From NCBI RefSeq assembly GCF_019145495.1, contig NZ_JAHSTU010000004.1, forward strand, positions 310,001 to 374,000: DNA of 64,000 nucleotides. Direction: 5' to 3'. Each line of letters begins with the position of its first letter. Position 1 is the first letter of the stretch. The notes under the pieces were generated by a model, which did not search any database, was not told where the DNA came from, and saw nothing but the letters and a program-made list of their open reading frames with translations. Below are positions 18,506-27,590 of the stretch, piece by piece. A program made the translations under genes and the position numbers. This DNA comes from Pseudomonas azerbaijanoccidentalis. Lineage in GTDB: Bacteria; Pseudomonadota; Gammaproteobacteria; Pseudomonadales; Pseudomonadaceae.

Positions 18506-18612
18506 CCTGTAGCAGCTGCCGAAGGCGGCGTTAAGGTCCGAAGGACCTTCCCGCGTTTTCAACAGCACAACCGCTTCGCAGTTGAACGCAGCCTGCGGCA
18601 GCTGCTACAGGG
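18506..18612. repeat. Complex REP-like inverted repeat in the spuD-spuE spacer
   Basis: Outer arms of 16 bases match perfectly (CCTGTAGCAGCTGCCG at 18506-18521 with its complement at 18596-18611). Inside are a 7-bp hairpin (AAGGTCC/GGACCTT, 18533-18549) and a 6-bp stem (TTCAAC/GTTGAA, 18558-18586). The RNA would fold as a multibranched element 10 bases after the spuD stop, suited to protect the spuD message or attenuate spuE-H. Confidence 0.85.
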
Positions 18613-18621
18613 ATTTATGAC

Positions 18622-19734
18622 TTACTTACCGGATTTGATTTTGGTCCAGCTGCGAGTCAGGATCCGCTGGGTCGCGGCCGGCAGGTCGGCAATCGCGTAC
18701 AGCTTGGCCAGCACGTCAGCCGGCGGATAGATGCCTGGGTCGGCAGTGATTTCTTTATCAACCAGCGCCGTGGCGGCCGCGTTACCGTTCGGGAAGCGTA
18801 CGGCGTTGGTGATTTCAGCCATGATTTCCGGCTTCTGCAGGAAGGTCATGAACTTGTAGGCGCCTTCGACGTTTTCGGCATCTTTAGGGATGGCAACCAT
18901 GTCGTAGAAGCTGCCGGCACCTTCTTTCGGAATGTTGTAGCTGACTTTCACCTTGTCACCGGCTTCGGCGGCGCGCGATTTAGCCTGGTAGATGTCACCC
19001 GAGTAACCCACGGCCACACAGATGTTGCCGTTGGCCAGGTCCGAGATGTATTTGGACGAGTGGAAGTAACCGACCGAAGGACGGATTTTCAGGAACAGCG
19101 CTTCGGCTTCAGCCAGTTGTTTTTTGTCCTGGCTGTCGGTTGGATAGCCCAGGTAGTGCAACGCCACCGGAATCATCTCGGTTGGCGAATCGAGGAAACT
19201 GATACCGCACGATTTCAACTTCGCGGCGTTTTCAGGTTTGAACAGCAGGTCCCAGGAGTTGGTCGGTGCGTCGGCACCCAGTGCAGCCTTGACCTTCTCG
19301 GCGTTGAAACCAATACCGATCGAGCCCCACATGTACGGGAAGGCGTGCTCGTTACCCGGGTCGCTGACCGACACGGCCTTGAGCAGGTCGGTGTTCAGGT
19401 TCTTCCAGTTAGGCAGTTTGGATTTGTCCAGCTTCTGGTAAACGCCAGCCTTGATCTGCTTGGCCAGGAAGTTGTTCGACGGTACGACGATGTCGTAACC
19501 GGACTTGCCTGCCAGCAACTTGGCTTCCAGGGTTTCGTTACTGTCGAAAACGTCGTAGACCACTTTGATGCCCGACTCGTCTTCAAACTTCTTGATGGTG
19601 TCCGGTGCGATGTAATCGGACCAGTTGTAGACGTGCAACACCTTGTCGTCCGCCTGAACCGCGCCCGCCATAATGCCCATCAGGGACATGGCGAGAAGAG
19701 TCTTGCCAGCAAGCTTTTTGCCTAATGCCTTCAT
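18622..19734 (-). CDS. spuD: Polyamine-binding periplasmic protein SpuD (PotF-like)
   Basis: 370 residues; signal peptide ends at 'VQA' near residue 28, and the mature part starts with '[15 protein letters not shown]'. It is a class of periplasmic putrescine-binding protein; SpuD of P. aeruginosa prefers putrescine. It is clearly paralogous to SpuE throughout ('NWSDYI', '[25 protein letters not shown]', '[22 protein letters not shown]'). A GGAG site lies upstream of the ATG. 172 bases separate it from spuC, including a stable hairpin at 19867-19894, so spuD may also have its own promoter. Confidence 0.95.
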   Translation of the reverse strand: MKALGKKLAGKTLLAMSLMGIMAGAVQADDKVLHVYNWSDYIAPDTIKKFEDESGIKVVYDVFDSNETLEAKLLAGKSGYDIVVPSNNFLAKQIKAGVYQKLDKSKLPNWKNLNTDLLKAVSVSDPGNEHAFPYMWGSIGIGFNAEKVKAALGADAPTNSWDLLFKPENAAKLKSCGISFLDSPTEMIPVALHYLGYPTDSQDKKQLAEAEALFLKIRPSVGYFHSSKYISDLANGNICVAVGYSGDIYQAKSRAAEAGDKVKVSYNIPKEGAGSFYDMVAIPKDAENVEGAYKFMTFLQKPEIMAEITNAVRFPNGNAAATALVDKEITADPGIYPPADVLAKLYAIADLPAATQRILTRSWTKIKSGK

Positions 19735-19866
19735 GCGTTAATGCTCCAAATTTTTCTTTTTTGAACCACTTTGTTCAGCGGCCGAACCCCGACAACTGGA
19801 ACCGCGGCTAGTCTGGCAAGATCCGAGGCGGTCTTTCAAGAAAAGGCCAACCTTTCTGACTGCTCC

Positions 19867-19894
19867 GAGCGAAGGTGCCACGGCTCCTTCGCTC
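19867..19894 (-). promoter_or_regulatory. Hairpin after spuC (attenuator or processing site)
   Basis: A perfect 9-bp stem (GAGCGAAGG / CCTTCGCTC) with a 10-base loop begins 13 bases past the spuC stop on the minus strand. There is no T-run after it, so full rho-independent termination is unlikely. It could reduce read-through or protect the spuBC transcript. Confidence 0.5.
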
Positions 19895-19906
19895 AGAGCC
19901 TAGCAC

Positions 19907-21271
19907 TTAGCCCTGCAACGCACTCAGGGTCAGGTCCAGACACTTGCGTGCCTTGGTCACCAACTCATCGATTTCCGCCGGCGTAATCACCAGCGGTGGC
20001 GCGATGATCATGGTGTCGCCCACGGCACGCATGATCAGCCCGTTATCAAAGCAGAACTGCCGGCAAATCATGCCCACACCCTTGCCTTCGTAGCGCTTGC
20101 GCGTGGCCTTGTCCTGAACCAGTTCGATGGCCCCCAACAGACCCACCCCGCGAACTTCACCCACCAGCGGATGATCGTTCAGTTCCCGCAGACGCTTTTG
20201 CAAATACGGTGCCGTTTCTGTCTTCACGCGCTCGACAATTTTCTCGTCGCGCATGATGCGGATGTTTTCCAGCGCCACTGCAGCAGCCACCGGGTGACCG
20301 GAGTAGGTGAAGCCGTGGTTGAAATCACCGCCCTCGTTGAGGACTGCCACCACTTCGTCACGCACGATCAGGCCACCCATTGGGATATAGCCGGAGGTCA
20401 GGCCTTTGGCGATGGTCATCATGTCGGGCTTGAGGCCGTAGAAATCGGTACCGAACCACTCACCGGTGCGGCCGAAACCACAAATCACTTCGTCAGCCAC
20501 GAACAGGATGTCGTACTTGGCGAGGATTTCCTTGATGCGCGGCCAGTAGGTCTCTGGCGGAATGATCACGCCGCCAGCACCCTGGATCGGCTCGGCAATA
20601 AAGGCACCGACGTTGTCGACGCCGACTTCCAGAATCTTCTCTTCCAGCTGATTGGCCGCCCAGATCCCGAACTCTTCCGGGGTCATGTCGCCGCCCTCGG
20701 AGAACCAGTACGGTTGAGCGATGTGGACGATGCCCGGGATCGGCAAATCGCCCTGTTCGTGCATGTAGGTCATGCCGCCGAGGCTCGCGCCGGCCACGGT
20801 GGAACCGTGATAGCCGTTCTTGCGGCTGATGATGACTTTCTTGTTCGGCTGACCCTTGATCGCCCAGTAGTGGCGGACCATACGCAGCATGGTGTCGTTG
20901 CCTTCGGAACCGGAACCGGTGAAGAACACGTGGTTCATGCCTTGCGGCGCGATGTCGGCGATGGCCTTGGCCAGTTCCAGTACCGGCGGGTGCGCGGTCT
21001 GGAAGAACAGGTTGTAGTAAGGCAGTTCGCGCATTTGTTTGCTGGCGGCATCGGCCAGTTCATCGCGACCATAACCGATCGCCACGCACCACAGGCCGGC
21101 CATGCCATCGAGAATCTTGTTGCCTTCGCTGTCCCACAGGTAAACGCCTTTCGCGTTGGTGATGATCCGCGGGCCTTTCTCTTTCAGCTGCTTGAAGTCG
21201 CTGAATGGGGCCAGGTGGTGATCATTGCTCAGGGTTTGCCATTCACGGGTTTGCGGGTTGTTGCTGGTCAT
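19907..21271 (-). CDS. spuC: Putrescine/polyamine:pyruvate aminotransferase SpuC
   Basis: 454 residues, class III PLP aminotransferase. The Schiff-base Lys289 is in 'MTIAKGLTSGY', with PLP-contacting Asp260 in 'FVADEVICGFGRTG' and the phosphate loop 'FTGSGSEGNDT'. It transfers an amino group from putrescine, cadaverine or related diamines to pyruvate. Strong ribosome site TAGGAG. It lies 59 bases after spuB in the same direction, so the catabolic enzymes are made with the transporter. Confidence 0.96.
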   Translation of the reverse strand: MTSNNPQTREWQTLSNDHHLAPFSDFKQLKEKGPRIITNAKGVYLWDSEGNKILDGMAGLWCVAIGYGRDELADAASKQMRELPYYNLFFQTAHPPVLELAKAIADIAPQGMNHVFFTGSGSEGNDTMLRMVRHYWAIKGQPNKKVIISRKNGYHGSTVAGASLGGMTYMHEQGDLPIPGIVHIAQPYWFSEGGDMTPEEFGIWAANQLEEKILEVGVDNVGAFIAEPIQGAGGVIIPPETYWPRIKEILAKYDILFVADEVICGFGRTGEWFGTDFYGLKPDMMTIAKGLTSGYIPMGGLIVRDEVVAVLNEGGDFNHGFTYSGHPVAAAVALENIRIMRDEKIVERVKTETAPYLQKRLRELNDHPLVGEVRGVGLLGAIELVQDKATRKRYEGKGVGMICRQFCFDNGLIMRAVGDTMIIAPPLVITPAEIDELVTKARKCLDLTLSALQG

Positions 21272-21330
21272 ACGAATCTCCTAAAAAATCCAGGTGAAGG
21301 CGCCGCAATGCATCGGCGGCGCCCGGCGCA

Positions 21331-22689
21331 TCAGACGGCGAAGAGCAGGAATTCCCGTTCCCACGAACTGATCACGCGTTTGAAGTTTTCATGCTCGGCC
21401 CGCTTGACCGCGACGTAGCCAGTGATGAAGTTTTTGCCCAGGTATTTCTCGATGGTCTTGCTGTTTTCCATGCGTTCCAGCGCGTCTTCGATGGTCAGTG
21501 GCAGGCGCAGGTTGCGGCGCTCATAGCCACGGCCCACCACAGGTGCGCTCGGGTTCAGGCCTTCGACCATGCCGATGTAACCGCAGAGCAGGCTCGCGGC
21601 AATGGCCAGGTACGGGTTGGCGTCGGCACCCGGCAGGCGGTTTTCCACCCGACGGTTTTGCGGCCCGGCATCCGGTACCCGCAGGCCCACGGTACGGTTT
21701 TCTTCGCCCCACTCCACGTTCACCGGCGCCGACGTATCCGGCAGGAAGCGGCGGAACGAGTTGACGTTGGGCGCGAACAGCGGCAACAACTCGGGGATGA
21801 GTTTCTGCAAACCACCGATGTGGTTCAGGAACAGCTGACTCATGGTCCCGTCTTCATTGGAGAAGATGTTCTTGCCGGTCTCGAGGTCGATGATGCTCTG
21901 GTGCAAGTGCATGGCACTGCCCGGCTCGCCGGTCATGGGCTTGGCCATGAAGGTGGCGGCCACGTCATGCTTGAGCGCGGCTTCGCGCATGGTGCGCTTG
22001 AACACCAGGATCTGGTCGGCCAGGGACAGGGCATCGCCGTGACGGAAGTTGATTTCCATCTGCGCCGTGCCGTCCTCGTGGATCAGCGTGTCGAGATCCA
22101 ACTCTTGCAGTTCGCACCAGTCGTAGACGTCTTCGAACAGCGGATCGAACTCGTTCGCCGCTTCGATGGAGAACGACTGACGACCGATTTCCGGGCGACC
22201 GGAGCGGCCGATTGGCGGCTGCAGCGGATAGTCCGGGTCGTCACTGCGCTTGGTCAGGTAAAACTCCATTTCCGGCGCCACGATCGGCTGCCAGCCCTTG
22301 TCGGCATAGAGTTTGAGGACCTTCTTGAGCACGTTGCGCGGCGACAGCTCGATCGGGTTGCCTTGTTTGTCGTAGGTATCGTGGATGACGATGGCGGTCG
22401 GCTCGATGGCCCAAGGCACCACGTACACCGCGCTCTGGTCGGGACGGCAGATCATGTCGATGTCGGCCGGGTCGAGCAGTTCGTAATAGATGTCGTCTTC
22501 GACGTAATCGCCGGTCACGGTCTGCAACAGCACACTTTCTGGCAGGCGCATGCCTTTTTCGGCGATGAATTTGTTGGTCGGCGAAATCTTGCCCCGGGTG
22601 ATCCCGGTCAAGTCGGCGATCATGCATTCGACTTCTGTGATCTTGTGGTCTTTCAACCAATCGGTGAGCTGGTCGAGGTTGTTACTCAT
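21331..22689 (-). CDS. spuB: Gamma-glutamylpolyamine synthetase SpuB (glutamine synthetase fold)
   Basis: 452 residues, a GlnA-fold ligase rather than true glutamine synthetase. N-terminal beta-grasp 'VECMIADLTGITRGK' and catalytic-domain motifs 'APEMEFYL', 'TAQMEINFRHGD', 'MTGEPGSAMHLHQSI', 'NVEWGEENRTVGLRVP' and 'ENRLPGADANPYLA' are all present. The family couples ATP hydrolysis to joining glutamate and a polyamine. AGAGGC precedes the ATG. It starts 38 bases after the stop of the spuA remnant, in the position of P. aeruginosa PA0298. Confidence 0.94.
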   Translation of the reverse strand: MSNNLDQLTDWLKDHKITEVECMIADLTGITRGKISPTNKFIAEKGMRLPESVLLQTVTGDYVEDDIYYELLDPADIDMICRPDQSAVYVVPWAIEPTAIVIHDTYDKQGNPIELSPRNVLKKVLKLYADKGWQPIVAPEMEFYLTKRSDDPDYPLQPPIGRSGRPEIGRQSFSIEAANEFDPLFEDVYDWCELQELDLDTLIHEDGTAQMEINFRHGDALSLADQILVFKRTMREAALKHDVAATFMAKPMTGEPGSAMHLHQSIIDLETGKNIFSNEDGTMSQLFLNHIGGLQKLIPELLPLFAPNVNSFRRFLPDTSAPVNVEWGEENRTVGLRVPDAGPQNRRVENRLPGADANPYLAIAASLLCGYIGMVEGLNPSAPVVGRGYERRNLRLPLTIEDALERMENSKTIEKYLGKNFITGYVAVKRAEHENFKRVISSWEREFLLFAV

Positions 22690-22727
22690 AAATGCCTCTA
22701 GGCTTTGAGTTTCCGGACTCGTGGGAG

Positions 22728-23090
22728 TCAGGCGATAGTTGACGCATCGGCGTCGCGTTGAAATACGGGTTTGCGACAGGCTATCGTGTTCTTCACGCTT
22801 AGCACGGCAAATGCCAGGCGTGCAGAATCGCGAGCGGAGCCCTGCGCAATGGCTGAGCCGCTATTGTGAATCGGTTCTATATTGAATGGAGTAACCGTAA
22901 TGGGGGTGCCATCGAGGCCGTCCAGAATATCGGACGGGAACGCTCGAACTGTCGGGGACGTGAGGTTCGCCGGCAGATCCGTAACGGTTATAGCCGCGGT
23001 GCGCACGCAAGTGTCGCCACTCATGTGATAAGCATGCTGACCGATCTGTCTTGAGCAGTCGGTGACGCCGATTATCGGCAGGCGAGACAT
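22728..23090 (-). pseudogene. spuA: spuA (pauD1) remnant: N-terminal fragment of gamma-glutamyl-GABA hydrolase
   Basis: A 120-codon open frame sits between spuB and spuI, where P. aeruginosa has spuA (PA0297). Its start, 'MSRLPIIGVTDCSRQIGQHA', and the later 'ILDGLDG', 'TPFNIEPIHNSG' and 'SARDSAR' follow the N-terminal landmarks of PuuD/SpuA peptidase-C26 glutamine amidotransferases (IGV..C, LDG, SPSNVEPxxYG, DPxRD). Complete family members are about 250 residues. Here everything from the catalytic-cysteine motif (GICRG) to the His/Glu region is missing, and conserved positions are eroded. The start codon and frame survive, so a short peptide could still be made. No GATase activity is expected. 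Confidence 0.8.
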
Positions 23091-23368
23091 GAAGCACCCC
23101 GGTATTATTGCTGTTATGGGTTTGATTCGAGCTTAGCCTTGTTCATTTTTTTACACAACACCCCCGTAAAAAATACAACACGGCCCGCTCAAACCTGCGG
23201 GCGCCATAGAGGCCAAGGGCATAAAAACGCCCCAAAGTGCCTCAAAAAAGCCACGCGAGCGCTTTTTTAGGGCAAAAAAGGCCTCGCTTGACTTCGGCAT
23301 GCCGTTCGGGTTGACTGGAATCCGAAAAGATCAATGATTGATATTTTTAACAACAAAGGTGTTGCATC
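23091..23368. other. Divergent spu / spuI regulatory region
   Basis: No gene is seen in these 278 bases. They separate the minus-strand spu cluster (beginning with the spuA remnant) from plus-strand spuI and should hold both promoters. AT-rich stretches at 23145-23180 (T-run, 'TTACACAACA', 'TAAAAAATACAACA') contrast with flanking coding DNA. The direct repeat ACAACAC occurs at about 23155 and 23176. A polyamine-responsive operator is likely here but I cannot assign one. Confidence 0.5.
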
Positions 23369-24745
23369 ATGTCGGTACCCCCGCGTGCCGTTCAGCTTAA
23401 CGAAGCGAACGCGTTCCTTAAGGAACATCCTGAGGTTCTGTACGTTGACCTTCTGATTGCGGATATGAATGGTGTGGTGCGCGGCAAGCGCATCGAACGC
23501 ACCAGCCTCCACAAGGTTTACGAGAAAGGCATCAACCTGCCGGCCTCTCTATTTGCTCTGGATATCAATGGCTCTACGGTGGAAAGCACCGGCCTGGGCC
23601 TGGACATCGGTGATGCTGACCGAATCTGCTATCCAATTCCCGATACCCTGTGCAACGAGCCATGGCAGAAGCGCCCAACCGCGCAACTGTTGATGACCAT
23701 GCACGAACTCGAAGGCGAACCTTTCTTCGCTGACCCGCGAGAAGTGCTGGCCAATGTCGTGCGCAAGTTCGACGAAATGGGCCTGACCATCTGCGCCGCG
23801 TTCGAACTCGAGTTCTATCTGATCGACCAGGAGAACGTAAACGGTCGACCGCAACCGCCGCGCTCGCCGGTTTCCGGCAAACGCCCGCACTCGACACAGG
23901 TCTACCTGATCGACGACCTCGACGAATACGTCGACTGCCTCCAGGACATTCTGGAAGGTGCCAAAGAGCAAGGCATCCCGGCCGACGCCATCGTCAAGGA
24001 AAGTGCCCCGGCGCAGTTCGAAGTGAACCTGCACCACGTGGCCGACCCAATCAAGGCTTGCGACTATGCAGTCCTGCTCAAGCGCCTGATCAAGAACATC
24101 GCCTACGACCATGAAATGGACACCACCTTCATGGCCAAGCCTTACCCGGGCCAAGCGGGCAACGGTTTACACGTCCACATCTCGATTCTCGACAAAGATG
24201 GCAAAAATATTTTTGCCAGTGAGGATCCCGAGCAGAACGCCGCACTGCGTCACGCGATCGGCGGTGTGCTCGAGACCCTACCGGCGCAGATGGCTTTCCT
24301 CTGCCCGAACGTCAACTCGTACCGTCGTTTCGGCGCACAGTTCTACGTGCCGAACTCGCCTTGCTGGGGCCTGGACAACCGTACCGTGGCGATCCGCGTA
24401 CCGACCGGCTCTGCCGATGCCGTGCGCATCGAGCACCGTGTCGCCGGTGCCGACGCCAACCCGTACCTGCTGATGGCTTCGGTCCTGGCAGGCGTGCATC
24501 ACGGTTTGACCAACAAGATCGAGCCAGGCGCTCCGGTCGAAGGCAACAGCTACGAGCAGAACGAGCAGAGCTTGCCGAACAATCTGCGCGATGCACTGCG
24601 CGAACTGGACGACAGCGAAGTCATGGCCAAGTACATCGATCCGAAATACATCGATATCTTCGTCGCGTGCAAAGAGAGCGAGCTGGAGGAGTTCGAACAC
24701 TCCATCTCCGACCTTGAGTACAACTGGTACCTGCATACCGTTTAA
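23369..24745 (+). CDS. spuI: Gamma-glutamylpolyamine synthetase SpuI (glutamine synthetase fold)
   Basis: 458 residues, second GlnA-fold ligase of the locus (PauA1-like in the P. aeruginosa naming). Motifs: 'VDLLIADMNGVVRGKRI', 'AAFELEFYLID', 'APAQFEVNLHHV', 'KPYPGQAGNGLHVHISI', 'WGLDNRTVAIRVPTG', 'EHRVAGADANPYLL'. The ligase activates glutamate for attachment to putrescine or other polyamines, the first step of the gamma-glutamylation route. It is divergent from the spu cluster and ends in its own terminator, so it is separately regulated. A weak AAAGGTG lies upstream of the ATG. Confidence 0.94.
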   Translation: MSVPPRAVQLNEANAFLKEHPEVLYVDLLIADMNGVVRGKRIERTSLHKVYEKGINLPASLFALDINGSTVESTGLGLDIGDADRICYPIPDTLCNEPWQKRPTAQLLMTMHELEGEPFFADPREVLANVVRKFDEMGLTICAAFELEFYLIDQENVNGRPQPPRSPVSGKRPHSTQVYLIDDLDEYVDCLQDILEGAKEQGIPADAIVKESAPAQFEVNLHHVADPIKACDYAVLLKRLIKNIAYDHEMDTTFMAKPYPGQAGNGLHVHISILDKDGKNIFASEDPEQNAALRHAIGGVLETLPAQMAFLCPNVNSYRRFGAQFYVPNSPCWGLDNRTVAIRVPTGSADAVRIEHRVAGADANPYLLMASVLAGVHHGLTNKIEPGAPVEGNSYEQNEQSLPNNLRDALRELDDSEVMAKYIDPKYIDIFVACKESELEEFEHSISDLEYNWYLHTV

Positions 24746-24756
24746 GTGGTTGCAGT

Positions 24757-24798
24757 AGAAAAAACGCCATTGGCTGATAAGGCCAATGGCGTTTTTTT
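24757..24798 (+). terminator. Rho-independent terminator of spuI
   Basis: Stem ACGCCATTGGC / GCCAATGGCGT (24763-24792) with an 8-base loop is followed by seven T. A-run on the left side would also allow minus-strand termination. Confidence 0.93.
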
Positions 24799-24815
24799 AT
24801 GGCCGCCTGCGGCGG

Positions 24816-24907
24816 ATCGCTAGCAGGCTAGCTCCCACAGTTGATCTCCAGTGAACATAAATTCTGTGTACACCGAAAATCCTGTGGGAGCTAGCCTGCT
24901 AGCGATG
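24816..24907. repeat. REP pair (family 2)
   Basis: Inverted units GATCGCTAGCAGGCTAGCTC (24816-24840) and GTGGGAGCTAGCCTGCTAGC (24884-24907) are separated by about 43 bases. They lie between spuI and the TetR gene, both on the plus strand. Confidence 0.88.
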
Positions 24908-24970
24908 GCGTCCTGGCAGACAACACAGATACCTGCTCGTACAATGCCCGCTGCCCCGCAGGAGACTCCA

Positions 24971-25606
24971 ATGACACGCGTAGCCACTCCCCGAAAACCC
25001 CGCGCCCGCAGCCAGGCCCGGATCGATTCGATACTCGACGCCGCCCGCACGCTGCTGGCCGCCGAGGGCGTGGCCAGTCTGTCGATCTACAGTGTCGCCG
25101 AACGTGCGGAGATCCCGCCCTCCTCCGTCTACCACTTCTTCGCCAGCGTCCCGGCGCTGCTCGAAGCGCTGACCGCCGACGTCCACGCCGCCTTCCGCGC
25201 CTGCCTGCAAGCGCCCATCGACCATGACGCATTGACCGGCTGGCGTGACCTGTCGCGACTGGTGGAACAGCGCATGCTCGACATCTACGGCGAGGATGCC
25301 GCCGCTCGCCAATTGATCCTTGCCCAGCATGGTTTGACCGAAGTCACTCAGGCCGACCGTCAGCACGACATCGAACTGGGCGACCTGATGCACAAACTCT
25401 TCGATCACCACTTCGAACTGCCGAAGCTGCCGGAGGATGTCGATGTGTTTGCCCTGGCCATGGAACTGGGCGACCGGGTGTACGCGCGCTCGGTGCAGCA
25501 GCATGGGCAGATCACGCCGCGCATGGCCGAGGAAGGGATGCGGGTGTTTGATGCTTACCTTGGGTTGTATTTGCCGCCGTATTTGCACAAGCGCGCTGCG
25601 CTTTAA
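24971..25606 (+). CDS. TetR-family transcriptional regulator
   Basis: 211 residues from the ATG at 24971 (CAGGAG upstream). The N-terminal helix-turn-helix is clear: 'ILDAARTLLAAEGVASLSIYSVAERAEIPPSSVYHFFAS' at about residues 18-56. The C-terminal domain is a helical ligand-binding region without recognisable specificity. It sits beside spuI where P. aeruginosa has the TetR regulator aguR (PA0294), but the agmatine genes aguBA are not here, so I do not apply that name. Regulation of spu genes is plausible. The stop codon merges with the following REP. Confidence 0.9.
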   Translation: MTRVATPRKPRARSQARIDSILDAARTLLAAEGVASLSIYSVAERAEIPPSSVYHFFASVPALLEALTADVHAAFRACLQAPIDHDALTGWRDLSRLVEQRMLDIYGEDAAARQLILAQHGLTEVTQADRQHDIELGDLMHKLFDHHFELPKLPEDVDVFALAMELGDRVYARSVQQHGQITPRMAEEGMRVFDAYLGLYLPPYLHKRAAL

Positions 25607-25684
25607 AAGATCGCAGCCTTCGGCAGCTCCTACGGCTGTACACATTCCAATGTAGGAGCTGCCGAAGGCTGCGATCTTTTGATC
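25606..25684. repeat. REP pair (family 1)
   Basis: AAAGATCGCAGCCTTCGGCAG.. and the inverted ..CTGCCGAAGGCTGCGATCTTT bracket about 20 bases. The first unit begins directly on the TetR stop codon. Confidence 0.9.
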
Positions 25685-25694
25685 CTGACTAATC

Positions 25695-25732
25695 AAAAAA
25701 ACCCCGAAGGGCTAAAACCCTTCGGGGTTGTT
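25695..25732 (-). terminator. Rho-independent terminator of the ssu operon
   Basis: Stem ACCCCGAAGGG / CCCTTCGGGGT (25701-25728) with a 6-base loop; six A on the left give the minus-strand T-run. It follows ssuF. Confidence 0.93.
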
Positions 25733-25747
25733 GTTTGCCCGCATGGC

Positions 25748-25963
25748 TTACAACTTGGCGATCGACACCTCGGTGGATTTCACAAACGCAATCACTTCGC
25801 TGCCCACCGCCAGTTCCAGCTCTTTCACCGAACGCGTGGTGATCACCGAAGTAACGATGCCCGAAGCGGTCTGCACGTCGATTTCCGAGAGCACGTCACC
25901 GAGGACGATTTCCTTGATGGAGCCTTTGAACTGGTTACGTACGTTGATGGCTTTGATAGTCAT
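25748..25963 (-). CDS. ssuF: Molybdopterin-binding (Mop/TOBE) protein SsuF
   Basis: 71 residues forming a single Mop/TOBE domain ('INVRNQFKGSIKEIVLGDVLSEIDVQTASG', ending 'VGSEVIAFVKSTEVSIAKL'). Such small proteins oligomerise and bind molybdate or other oxyanions. In P. putida ssuF is the last gene of the sulfonate operon ssuEADCBF and is needed for aromatic sulfonate use, its exact role being unclear. Good AGGAA ribosome site. It follows ssuB by 33 bases. Confidence 0.94.
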   Translation of the reverse strand: MTIKAINVRNQFKGSIKEIVLGDVLSEIDVQTASGIVTSVITTRSVKELELAVGSEVIAFVKSTEVSIAKL

Positions 25964-25996
25964 GATGTTGATTCCTGTCGTTGAATAAGACTTGAG

Positions 25997-26803
25997 TTAC
26001 TGAGCCCAACGCAATTGCGTCGGCAAGGGTGAAACAGGTTCCGGTTCCGGCGGTTGGCCGGGCAGTGACAGCACGCGGTTGAGGACTTCGGTTTCCAGCG
26101 CTGCCAGCCGATGTGAGCCACGAACCCGAGGGCGCGGCAGCTCAACGTGCAGATCGAGGCCGACTTCGCCGTCTTCGATCAGGATCACCCGGTCGGCAAT
26201 CGCCACCGCTTCACTGACGTCGTGGGTCACCAGCAATACGGTGAAGCCATGCTGTTGCCAGAGCCGTTCGATCAGTTGCTGCATCTCGATTCGGGTCAGG
26301 GCATCCAGCGCGCCCAAAGGTTCGTCGAGCAACAGCAGGCGCGGTTGATGAATCAGCGCACGGGCCAGGGCCACACGTTGCTTCTGCCCACCGGACAACG
26401 CCGCCGGCCACTCGTTGGCGCGATCCGCCAGACCCACCGCTTCCAGCGCCTCCAAAGCCTTGGGACGCCAGTTGCCTTTGAGCCCCAGACCCACGTTGTC
26501 GATGATCTTTTTCCACGGCAGCAAACGCGCTTCCTGGAACATCAGGCGAGTGTCTTCACGCGCTTCGCTCAACGGCGCCGAACCGGCCAGCAGTTCACCG
26601 CCGGTAGGCTGATCGAGACCGGCCAGCAAGCGCAGCAAGGTGCTTTTGCCGCAACCGCTGCGACCGACCACGGCAACGAACTGCCCCGCCGGAATATGCA
26701 GATCGATCTCGCGCAGCACCTGCCGCGAACCAAAGGTTTTTTGCAGTTTGCGCACGGCCAGCGGAATCCCGCGCAGCAGGCGTGGAGGTTGTTGAGCGGT
26801 CAT
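25997..26803 (-). CDS. ssuB: Aliphatic sulfonate ABC transporter ATP-binding protein SsuB
   Basis: 268 residues from the ATG at 26803, which overlaps the ssuC stop (ATGA) and has AAAGGAGGT upstream; the longer in-frame start at 26851 lies inside ssuC. Walker A 'GRSGCGKST', signature '[15 protein letters not shown]', Walker B '[12 protein letters not shown]' and the switch His in '[11 protein letters not shown]' are intact. It energises sulfonate import with SsuC and SsuA. Confidence 0.96.
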   Translation of the reverse strand: MTAQQPPRLLRGIPLAVRKLQKTFGSRQVLREIDLHIPAGQFVAVVGRSGCGKSTLLRLLAGLDQPTGGELLAGSAPLSEAREDTRLMFQEARLLPWKKIIDNVGLGLKGNWRPKALEALEAVGLADRANEWPAALSGGQKQRVALARALIHQPRLLLLDEPLGALDALTRIEMQQLIERLWQQHGFTVLLVTHDVSEAVAIADRVILIEDGEVGLDLHVELPRPRVRGSHRLAALETEVLNRVLSLPGQPPEPEPVSPLPTQLRWAQ

Positions 26804-27582
26804 GCGGCACCTCCTTTTACAACCTGATAGGCCGGATGCCAGCGCAGCCACACACGTTCAAGTCCACGGGCGGCGAGGTCGGCCAGTTTGCCGAGCACCG
26901 CGTACAGCAGAATCGCCAGCACCACCACGTCGGTCTGCAAGAACTCCCGGGCATTCATCGCCAGATAGCCGATGCCGGAGCTCGCGGAAATGGTTTCCGC
27001 CACGATCAACGTCAGCCACATGAAGCCCAACGCGAAACGCACGCCGACCAGAATCGAGGGCAGCGCCCCCGGCAGGATCACCTGACGGAACAGGCTGAAA
27101 CCGGACAAACCGTAGCTGCGCGACATTTCCACCAGCGCCGGGTCGACGTTGCGGATGCCGTGATAAGTGTTGAGGTAAATCGGGAACAATGTGCCCAGCG
27201 CCACCAGGAAAATCTTCGCTGACTCATCGATGCCGAACCACAGGATCACCAGCGGAATCAGCGCCAGGTGCGGCACGTTGCGGATCATCTGCACCGAACT
27301 GTCGAGCAGGCGTTCGCCCCATTTCGACAGACCGGTAATAAAACCCAAGGTCAGGCCGATGCCGCCACCAATGGCGAAACCCAACGCTGCGCGCCAGCCG
27401 CTGATGGCCAGGTGTGTCCAGATCTCGCCGCTGCGGACCAGGCTCACACCGGCTTCGATCACGGCGATTGGCGCCGGCAGAATCCGTGTCGACAACCAGC
27501 CCGCCGATACCGACAACTGCCACACCGCCAACAGCAATACCGGCAACGCCCAGGGCGCGAGGCTGTGGATAATTTTTTTCAT
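26800..27582 (-). CDS. ssuC: Aliphatic sulfonate ABC transporter permease SsuC
   Basis: 260 residues with about six membrane helices in the inner membrane. The EAA-type loop is '[25 protein letters not shown]'-like (positions about 170-195). Begins with '[14 protein letters not shown]'. Stop overlaps the ssuB start by four bases; only eight bases separate it from ssuD. Standard member of the SsuC/TauC family. Confidence 0.95.
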   Translation of the reverse strand: MKKIIHSLAPWALPVLLLAVWQLSVSAGWLSTRILPAPIAVIEAGVSLVRSGEIWTHLAISGWRAALGFAIGGGIGLTLGFITGLSKWGERLLDSSVQMIRNVPHLALIPLVILWFGIDESAKIFLVALGTLFPIYLNTYHGIRNVDPALVEMSRSYGLSGFSLFRQVILPGALPSILVGVRFALGFMWLTLIVAETISASSGIGYLAMNAREFLQTDVVVLAILLYAVLGKLADLAARGLERVWLRWHPAYQVVKGGAA

Positions 27583-27590
27583 GGCGCGCC

